In this document: piece after piece, positions 53,843-62,007 of the stretch
Layout: each line of letters begins with the position of its first letter
How positions within the stretch are numbered: the first letter of the stretch is position 1
Source: Neoceratodus forsteri
Lineage: Eukaryota > Chordata > Ceratodontiformes > Ceratodontidae
DNA length: 64,000 nucleotides
Reading direction: 5' to 3'
Assembly (NCBI GenBank): GCA_016271365.2
Contig: CM028129.1
Coordinates: 462,844,501-462,908,500, forward strand
Position numbers and translations under genes: made by a program
Notes under the pieces: generated by a model
Databases searched by the model: none
What the model was told of the DNA's origin: nothing
Seen by the model: only the letters and a program-made list of their open reading frames with translations

Positions 53843-56544
53843 TAACTACAGGGTCCAGATTAAGTTTTTTTAAGGGGATGTAGATCTTTAGTAAGTTCTA
53901 TTCCCAAGAAAGTAATACATGTCTGAGCCCATTTAAGGCCTGATTCTGTAATATCTGCCTGGGAGCATGAAGAGGTTAAAGCTAAAACCGTGGTCTTCAG
54001 AGAATGTAATTTGTAGCCAGATAATGCACTATATTCTGAAATTATTTGGAGTACAGAGGGGATAAAGCATTTTCAATCTGCAGTATTTAACAGCACATCA
54101 TCAGCAAACATTGATATTTTAAATTCTAGGCATATTATTTTTATACCTTTAACTTGTGGAGATGCTTTTATTTTTCTTGCCAAGGGTGCTATGTAGAGAT
54201 TAAAGAATAGAGGAGAAAGTGGACATCCCTGGCAAGTGCCTCTAGTTAAAGGAAACTGTGAAGAAAGGGCTCCATTACTAGTGACTCTAGCTGAGGGACA
54301 ATTATAAAAGATCTTAATCCACCTAATGAAATCATCAGGGATACCATATAGAGGCAAAAGATCAAATAAGAAGTCCCACTCCACTCTATCAAAAGCTTTC
54401 TCTGCATCCAGGGAGATGAGCACCTCATCAGCACTCTTCTCCCTGGATGCAGAGAGAAGGTGGAGGACTTTGAGGAAGTGGTCACTGGAGTGTCTTCTAG
54501 CAGCAAAGCCCACCTGTTCTGAAACAATTACATTGACCCAAACTTTTTTGAATCTATTGGCCAAGACAATGGCCAAGATTTTTGTATCGATATTCAAAAG
54601 AGATATTGGCCTATAGTTTTCTGGTAAGGTGGCGTCTCTCCCTGGTTTGGGAAGAACTATAGCCTGGACTTCAAAAAGGGCTGACTCCTTTATCTCATGG
54701 TGGAAAAGGTAGTTATAAAAGCCCCTCAATCTGGGAGCCATCTCCAACCTGAAACAGTTCTAAAACAATGGGGGAAACCATCTGGGCAAGGAACCTTATC
54801 CAGCGTAAGATTCCCAATCACATTGAGTATCTCCTGCTCTGATATAGGGCCTTTCAAAACATCACTCTATACCTGGGAAAGCTTGGAAGATTAACCCCAT
54901 TCAAAAACTGATGTACTCAGGACTAAGAAAAAGTAACTTTCAAGGGTACTGTGTATAAAAAATAATAAAACCCTTGAAAGTCTCAACTATTTTTGCCAAT
55001 TCTGTAATATAGGAATCCCGTGTCATGGGATCTTATGGCTGTAACCCAGTAAGATGGTCATTGTTGTTTCAGCCTGCTAGCCAACAACATACCCACCTTT
55101 TCTACGTGAACTATGTAAGTGGCCTTAATTCTAGCAGCTGCTTTGGTTACCTTATCGAGAAGATAAGCAGAATATTTTGCTCTCAAGGATGTTAATTCTG
55201 ACCACAACCTTTCCTCTGATGATTTGGACAACTGGGACTCCAAGAAAGTTATCCTGGACAGCCATTCATCTACTTGCATATTTAGCTACTTTTTTCTCAC
55301 CAAAGCAAGGTGGATCAGCTCCCCATACCACAGTGCTTTTAAAGAAACCCACAGGTATCCTTGACTTCTGTTGAGGTACTATTTTCTTCCCAAGATTGAC
55401 TAATAAAAGCCTTCATGTGAGCTAGAATATACTTAGCCTCCAGCAGAACATTGTTTAAGGACCAAGTGCCAGCCATAGGGCGATGATCTTCTACAGATAA
55501 ATTAACCTGCACCGTGGAGTGATCCGATATAACTTTGGAACAAATACCAGCCCCTTCAACCCCCACCAAAAGTGAGGCACTAATAAGGAAATAGTCAATT
55601 CTGGAGTACACTCTGTGGGGGGGGGGGAGTAGGTGTATTCCATTGCATCATTATTCAAAAATCTCCACGGGTCAACTAGACTCATGTCAGTAATAAATTC
55701 CCTCAGGGCTCTTTGCACTAGAGATAACCCCACCCTCCTACAAAATGATCTGTCCAAGTTGTTACTGAAGACTAGGCTCCAGTCCCCCCTCCCAAAATAT
55801 AAAGAATATAGCGTAAGAAAGAAAATATTGTTGCAATGGGAGGAAAAAATGAGGGGCAGTCCTTGTTGGGGCAGTAAATAGAACCCAGCACCACTTCTGT
55901 ACTGGCTAGATGCCCATGTATTATGATGTAACGCCCATCGGGGTCCGCCCATTCCTGAATTATAGTAAAAAGAATGGATTTGTGAAGTAAAATAGCTACC
56001 CCTGTCTGTCTGGCACTCCATCCTGCTACAAAACACCTGCCCCACTCATAATTTCTTTTAATAATTTGACTGATCAGCAGGGATGTTAGTCTCCTGTAAC
56101 ATGATAATGTGAGGATGATACCTCTTTAAATGCTTGAGAAAACAATGTTTTTTATTGTTCTCCTTTCCCCCTTTTATATTCTAGGATATGATTTTCCAGC
56201 TACTTAGGACAGTCATATTGTCTATCCACATACCTTGTGATTGCCTCTACTTGGAAAATATGACCCTACTCCCCATCCTCCCCTGATATCTCTAACCTCC
56301 CTACACCTACAAATCAGACTAAAACTACCAAACCCCTCCATCGGTACCCCCATTATCCCCCGCTCTACTTATCACACCGGATAAAAGACGTCTCCTAAAC
56401 ATGTGGTCCATGAAGGCGAGAGGAGGAGGAGGAGCAGCCACCGCCCAACCCCATAACAACCTGATCAGTTGGCTAGCCACCTCCCTGGTGAATACTCCAG
56501 ATACTATATTGACGACCTTGCATGCCCTCCAAAAATCCTGTAGA
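53843..56544 (-). mobile_element. L1/Tx1-like LINE, 5' part
   Basis: Continuation of 41229-43030. TAACT is present on both sides of the LINE-A insertion (43026-43030 and 53843-53847). The 5' end at about 56544 is fixed by the return of the family A MITE. About 330 bp upstream of the endonuclease hold no recognisable ORF1, so it is 5'-truncated or ORF1-less. Confidence 0.82.
53850..56215 (-). pseudogene. L1 ORF2: endonuclease and reverse transcriptase
   Basis: Minus strand. The endonuclease starts near 56200 (KRGKENNKKHCFLKHLKRYH, then HIIMLQET) and shows TGVAILLHKSI, IYCPNKDCP and VISDHSTVQVNL (55520). Reverse transcriptase (54747-54073): VLPKPGRDATLPENYRPISL, SEQVGFAARRHSSDH, ISLDAEKAFDRVEWDFL, TRGTCQGCPLSPLFFNLYI, ISMFADDVLL (FADD 54097-54108). 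This is a typical L1-superfamily order and wording. Stops and shifts occur at 55000-55600 and just after FADDV. Confidence 0.88.
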
Positions 56545-56610
56545 CTTTTTGTTGCTTTTACCCTAACCGATGCATTAATGAAGTTTTTTGCAATTTATAT
56601 TTATTTAATA
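56545..56610. mobile_element. Family A MITE copy 6, right tip
   Basis: GTTGCTTTTACCCTAACCG, ATGCATTAATGAAG and TTTTTTGCAATTTAT are the right end missing from 40868-41228. The two parts together give about 430 bp, as in the intact copy at 57362. Confidence 0.82.
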
Positions 56611-56703
56611 TATGGATGCCCCCTAATATTAGTATTGAAAAGCATAACATCATTTTTTGGTAATACTATAATTCCCAAAGTGGTAATACCACAGTTCAGA
56701 AGT

Positions 56704-56763
56704 GATAATACTATCATTCAGGTGCTGTAATACTTTCATTCAGTACCTAATGATAGTATTATC
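56704..56763. repeat. Hairpin, 19-20-bp arms
   Basis: GATAATACTATCATTCAGGT and ACCTAATGATAGTATTATC pair with a single gap; further ATAATACTAT-type text surrounds it. Confidence 0.9.
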
Positions 56764-57325
56764 AGCAAAAGACAAGAACAGAAGTGCTAGTCTGCCTCCC
56801 AACATCTTCCAAAATGTGGATTCTGACTGGCAGTTTTTTCTGTGTGGGTGGACAGAACAACTTTGGAAACATGTTGGTTCTGTCTCACTTAGCGAGAGAA
56901 ATATCCTCAGTGCTATGAGCAGCGTTTTTTATTTTTTATTTTTTCATAATGTTAACTATTGGGTTGATACTGCTTTCGCTCATCTCACTACTGAAGTCAT
57001 CTCACCACTAAGGTAAGACTCAGAGTGAGCAAATCAGCAGTCCTGTCTCCAATAAGGAGTCTGCAGAGTAGACATCGGGTGCCTGTAGCGAGTGTTAAGT
57101 GAAGCAGTCACACACCCAATTTTGATCCGATAAAATTTTCAAATGAGATCCATATATTAAAAAAAAATAATGGATAGGTTAATGTGTATTACTGGGGAGT
57201 CCTACCATCTCAAGGTTTAGGACACATTGTAACCTCTCAGGCTTTGCTTTCGAGGTTCCTATATGTCCAAAACCTCTCAATGGTATTACTTCCTGGTATT
57301 TCACACTAGCCTATCCAATATACAT
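56764..57325. other. Unassigned stretch
   Basis: No gene or repeat recognised; ends at an (AT)n tract at 57328-57352. Confidence 0.45.
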
Positions 57326-57327
57326 CA

Positions 57328-57352
57328 TATATATATATATATATATATATAT
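57328..57352. repeat. (AT)n microsatellite
   Basis: About 12 AT units, ending some 12 bp before the left tip of a family A copy. Confidence 0.95.
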
Positions 57353-57361
57353 GTATCCATC

Positions 57362-57770
57362 CACATATTTCAAAAAAACTACTTTAATGCATCGGTTAGG
57401 GTAAAAGTGAGTAAAGTAGGGAAATGTGGCATTAGGGTTTCCAATCCTAACACCTCACCCCTGCCCTGCACAGACAAAGTGGGATGGATGGTATAATTGG
57501 CATCTTCATCACTAACTCTCACCCCATTCCACTAGAAAATAAGCTGGGCAGGCACAGCATAGGAGAATGGGATATGTTAGGGATGAAGATACCAGTACCA
57601 CCACTCATCACTCTTCATCTGTACAGGGTGGGGATGGGATGTTAGGGTTGGAAACCTTGGAAACCCTAACACCACATCTGCCTACTTTTCTCACTTTAAC
57701 CTTAACTGATGCATTAATGTATTTTTTTTGCAATTTATTTCCTTGCTTTTTAAGATAGTATAATAGTATC
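57362..57770. mobile_element. Family A MITE, intact copy 7
   Basis: Left tip CAAAAAAACTACTTTAATGC and GTAGGGAAATGTGGCATTAG. The right tip, mirrored at 57660-57768, contains CTAACACCACATCTGCCTAC and ACTGATGCATTAATGTA. The interior is palindromic around AAAATAAGCTGGGCAGG. No coding. Confidence 0.85.
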
Positions 57771-57781
57771 TTTGTTTTGCT

Positions 57782-57818
57782 ATGGGAGTGCAGGGTCCTT
57801 TGGACCCTGCACTCCCAT
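57782..57818. repeat. Perfect 17-bp hairpin at the MITE edge
   Basis: ATGGGAGTGCAGGGTCC and GGACCCTGCACTCCCAT are exact complements with loop TTT, starting 12 bp past the MITE tip. Confidence 0.95.
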
Positions 57819-57959
57819 CCCGCCACAGATGTGCATATATAGCTAGCTGTGGAAACATCTTTAAGGGTGAGAGCATAGGGTTCAAAGATGCGTATATGTA
57901 TCAAGTTGTGGAAACTCAGAAAACCTCCAGCCTCTGCGCTTCCATGCACAATGTTATGA

Positions 57960-58985
57960 GCAGGTATGGTGAAATTTCAAGAAATAATCATAACTGTGCC
58001 ATCTTAAATAATTTTCACCCCAAATGTTCAACATAACCTTCTTATCACCTCATTGCATGTAACCAGTACATAAAATGTTCAGATCTCCACCTAAACATAA
58101 TTCTGCACAACTGCAACAACATTCTAAGTCACAGGTGTGAAACCACATTTTGGCCAGGATTTTAAAAATGACAACTGTGGCATTCATGACATGGGATGCT
58201 AAGAAGATTATATTGAAAATATGTGGTGAAAATATTGCTAATTTACAAAGTTAAAAGCGTGCATCACGAGATTGCAATGTAACACAGTAACACAGTAACA
58301 CAGCCATTTTTGGAAATTTTAACCCCACATTTTCAACATGCCCTTTGAAGAGTGCAGATGTGTCCCAGTCCTGAGAAGATGGCAGCTACAAAGCTCCAGA
58401 AGTAAATATGGGTTAAGGGGGAGGTGCAGGGAGGTGGATGCACAGAGGAAGGGTTGGAATGTGGGGGTGAATGTGGAGATGACAAGGGACCGTTTTCTTT
58501 TTTTCACAGAGAAAAAAAAGACATTGGGGGATTGTTTTCTTTTTTTACATGTGCTTTAATACAAGCACTGGGACACTGGAGGTGGGCTTCCAAGTGTCCA
58601 ACAACACTTTTGGGAGTAAGACCTAACTGGGGACACTGGAATTGGGCTACCCACTCTCCCACACTGGGGGGGAAGGGCTACTGCCAACATGGGGATTGGG
58701 CACCTCACTGTTGGCAAACTGTAAAGGAAGGGGAAGAGGGAAATATTTACCAAGGTGGGGCGTAATTTGGGACACTAGGAGTGGGCTACTCAGTCTCCCA
58801 CACTGCTTTGGGGGTGAGACAATGTACTGAGGACACTGGGAGTGGGCTTCCCAGTGTCCCACACTACTAGGTGGGAGAACATACTGGGAATAGTGTCAGC
58901 AGGGGATGGTGATTGGAGGGTGAGGGGTACCACTAGACATTAGGGATATCAACAAAAACCTAAAAGAATCTTGGTGGTTGTTTTT
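57960..58985 (+). mobile_element. Family B element, copy 4
   Basis: Monomer text (TTCAACATAACC at 58027, CACATTTTGGCCAGGATTTT at 58143, CCCCACATTTTCAACATG at 58322), then TTTGAAGAGTGCAGATGTG (58346) and the intron-like module. Repeated blocks GGACACTGG...GTGGGCTTCC follow at 58569, 58632, 58770 and 58832. The last folds as GGACACTGGGA/TCCCAGTGTCC. Confidence 0.6.
58402..58509 (+). promoter_or_regulatory. Intron-like module in family B copy 4 (108 bp)
   Basis: Donor-like CCAGAA|GTAAATATGG at 58402 (weakened from GTAAGT) and acceptor-like TTTTCTTTTTTTCACAG ending at 58509. A duplicated TTTTCTTTTTTTACA lies 35 bp further on. Confidence 0.4.
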
Positions 58986-59097
58986 AAAGCTTTTATATTC
59001 CTTTTTCATGACTTGAAAAAAGGAATTGGCTTGCGTAAAGGGAACAGATCGTGAAAAAGGAAATTAGTGAGTCAGAAAAAAGGAATATTAAAAGCTT
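58986..59097. repeat. Hairpin with 28-bp arms
   Basis: AAGCTTTTATATTCCTTTTT at 58987 is mirrored by AAAAAAGGAATATTAAAAGCTT near 59076-59097, extending to CATGACT/AGTCAG. Confidence 0.85.
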
Positions 59098-59945
59098 AAA
59101 AAATGCACCCTCCAAAGATTCCTTTATCATAGAAATGCTACAGAATCCATGTAAGGGAGTCCCAATGAACAAGATACATGCCTTGGTATATTTAATGAAA
59201 TGCATTTTTGTGGGTTTTTCAAAATTTAATTTTTGAAAAAAAAAAACGGCAAACAAGATGACGGCTCACGACAAAGGAGTTTTCTCTCACAAAAAAGGAT
59301 TTGAGGCCAGCCCAGTGATGCAGAGGGCTGAGGTGCTGGACATCTCACCTCACAGCATACCGGTGACCCAGGTTTGGGAGCGAGCCTGGGTTGTTGGAGG
59401 TTGGCACGGGGGCAGCGGTTGGAGCAGGATGGAGCAGCCATCAGGGCAGCTCTCCTCTCCAGGGAGGTGGGGTGGCATCCCTCGCTCATGGCTACCCCCT
59501 GGTGGAGGCCAAGGGGCTGCACAAGTGAGGGTGCTGATAATTGGCCAATGGGGCAGGCGGAGGAAGGCCATTACCGGGGCTATGAGGAGCATGCATTCCT
59601 CCACATGCATGCATCCTTCTCCTGGGGAGAAAATGGAAAAAGGCAACCAGTGGCAGGATGGTGACCAACTCTCCACAGGCACTGCTCCCAGACAGGGCAT
59701 AAGGTAAGCCCCAGTAATTCTGGGGGACGGAGCTGGGGGAGTCAGTCAGATGGGGGCTGTACAGGAGCAAAGAGAAATACAGAGCTGATAAAAAAAAAAG
59801 GATTTGTGATCTTGCAGAAAAGGAATGCTCTCATTAGACTCAGTCCTTTTTCTTGAGGAAAAAACCTTTTTTGAAAAAAAGACATCTATGCTAAAGATTG
59901 GAATGTTGAGAAAACTCCCATCGCATATAATGGGAACTAAAAAAC
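59098..59945. other. Unassigned stretch, central part GC-rich
   Basis: 59260-59720 is GC-rich with overlapping open frames on both strands and no recognised product. CCCAGTGATGCAGAGGGCTG (59311) and CCCAGGTTTGGGAGC (59367) stand where A and B boxes of a tRNA-derived SINE could lie, but the match is weak. A-rich AAAAAGGA text flanks the GC-rich part. Confidence 0.35.
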
Positions 59946-59949
59946 ATAA

Positions 59950-60306
59950 TAATCTTTCAACAGATTAATATTATTGCATGAAAGTTTCACAGTCTGTTCT
60001 GCTACCACCGTTCATTATACTCTACAAAAATCATGCAGAAATTCCACACTGTCTGGCCACAAGGCGAAGAGGAAAAAAACAACAAAAAAGGGTGTTTTTT
60101 TACTTTTTTGTTCACTATCCAGATCTCAGAATCTGCACATCTGACCAGAAAGAAACTTGCCACATCAAGAGATGTACCCCATAGAACAGCACATACCAAA
60201 GTTCGTGCACATCCATTGATCGTTTGCAAAGTTAAAGTGCAAAATTTCAGGTTTAACTTAGAAACTGCTGCTCAACCCTAACAATAGAGGCACTATCACA
60301 CCTCTA

Positions 60307-60362
<56 letters not shown>

Positions 60363-60690
60363 CGTGGTCATGCCCTATAGTTGGGGTTGAGTAGACACTT
60401 CAATGTTAAACTCAACATTTTGCACTTCAATAACTTTGCAACCATTCAGTGGATTTGCATGAAATGTGGTATGCACTGACCTGTGGGGTAGATCTCCTGA
60501 TGTGATGAGTTACATTCTGGTGAGATGTGTGGTCTCTGAGTTTCAGAGAGGTGAAAAAAAACATGTTTTTTCTCATTGACTTTGCTGGGATTTTTCTTTG
60601 AACATCATTACAGCCCAGACAGTTTAGTTTTTTGGTCTGAAATTTTCAGAACAGGAAGGGACTACCATACAAATGCGCCTTTTGCTAGTC
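59950..60690. mobile_element. Palindromic DNA element with (TA)n at the dyad centre
   Basis: Left arm 59950-60300 and right arm 60365-60690 are inverted copies. GGGGTACATCTC (mirrored from 60165) matches GGGGTAGATCTC (60485); CTTTGCAAACGATCAATGGAT (mirrored from 60205) matches CTTTGCAACCATTCAGTGGAT (60432); GTTTAACTT and GCTCAACCC near the centre have mirrored partners. No coding. Confidence 0.7.
60310..60361. repeat. (TA)n microsatellite at the palindrome centre
   Basis: About 25 TA units exactly between the two arms. Confidence 0.97.
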
Positions 60691-61079
60691 TGATGAAAAA
60701 AAAATAATAAGCAGTTTTTAAGCTATTGCAATTTAGCTGTATGAAATGAAGAAGGGCTCCTACTTCATATGGGAAAATTCTTTATTCATATGGCCACCAT
60801 CTTGTTTTCAGTTTGCCTGAAATATTCAAATCTGAAAACCTCCCAAAATGATATTCTGGGGAGGAACCAACACATGTAGCTTGCTTATTGGGACCCCTTA
60901 GATACATTCTACACTTTACTGGTTAAAAAAAATGCCCTTTTAATGTGTTTTACTTAACAATATAATTCTTTGTTTGTATCAGCATCATATGAAGTAAGAT
61001 CCTGATTCATATTATGAGATATGAGGTAAGATCCTACTTCGTGAGCCAAAACTCCAGGAGTATTTCATTTTTACATAAA
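60691..61079. other. Unassigned AT-rich stretch
   Basis: GAAGTAAGATCCTGATTCAT / GAGGTAAGATCCTACTTCGT form a short tandem pair near 60990-61040. No gene recognised. Confidence 0.45.
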
Positions 61080-62007
61080 AAAAAATGTTTCTGCCGACAT
61101 CAGGGTTGCCCAATCCCCATGTCTGCACTAGATGCCAGTGTCCTCAACTGAATAAATCAGTGTCCTACATTGCTGACATTGGGATGCCCAATTTCTGTGT
61201 CCGCACGAGATGTCAGTGTCCACAACTAAATTGCTGACATCAGGGTGCCCAATCCCCATGTTGGCAGTGGCTCCACCCAAGGTGGACACTGGGAGCTCCC
61301 TCCCAGTATCCCCAGTTATATCATATCTCCCCCAACATCACCAGTACTGTCAGACACTGGGAAGCCCACCCTCAGTATCCAAAATGTTTGCTTGTATACC
61401 TGAAAAAAGAAAAGTCCCCCAACGTCTGTTTATTTTTTCATCCTGTAAAAAAGTAAACAGTCCCCTCATCATTTCCCCATCCCACCTCCTCCATCCCAAT
61501 CCTCCCATTGAGCAACCCACCACCCCATCCCACCCTGCCCTATACTTACTACTGGAGATCCGCTTTTGCCATGTTCTGTGGAGCAAGACACGTCTGCACT
61601 CTTTAAAGCCGAACCACAAACTGAAGAATCAAGGTAAGTGCCATATAATGACTATCAATGGTGTTTTGAACTTATGTTGATATCTCAGCCATTTCACTGT
61701 ACTGTTTCACCAAATTTTCAACATGGTCTTTTTGGGACGCCACCTCATGACAATGGCACTGTCATTTTGTTTCTTGGTGCTGAAAGGTGATTTCACGGTC
61801 ATTGCATGGAATCACCTTTGGTGACCAGTTAATGAAATGACAGTGCCAGTGTTCATGAGGTGGGGTCCCAAAAAGCCTATGTTGAAAACCTGGTGAAAAA
61901 ATAATGAAAAATGCCCAAGTTACGTGTGGTCATTTAAATTTTGCTACACAGGCGCATAACTTTGGCAATTTTTAATATTTTCACTCCAAATTTTAAACAT
62001 TGCCATT
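61080..62007 (-). mobile_element. Family B element, copy 5 (minus orientation)
   Basis: Repeated GCTGACATCAGGGTGCCCAA-type blocks (61095, 61170, 61227), then the intron-like module, then the mirror of TTTAAAGAGTGCAGACGTGT (61585-61605). Hairpin monomer text follows: TTTTCAACATGGTCTTTTTG (61707), CACCTCATGA (61740) and the mirrored GTTCATGAGGTGGGGTCCC (61851). It is cut at 62007 by the next L1. Confidence 0.65.
61443..61549 (-). promoter_or_regulatory. Intron-like module in family B copy 5 (107 bp, minus strand)
   Basis: On the minus strand the donor-like CCAGTA|GTAAGTATA begins at 61549 and the acceptor-like TACTTTTTTACAG ends at 61443. Confidence 0.42.

Noticed and set aside
57784..57816. 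Rho-independent terminator
   Set aside because: The hairpin is perfect and followed by no T-run, and the context is eukaryotic repeat DNA.
59258..59707. 149-codon GC-rich frame as a host gene exon
   Set aside because: Overlapping frames of similar length on both strands, no domain, no splice pattern shared with neighbours.
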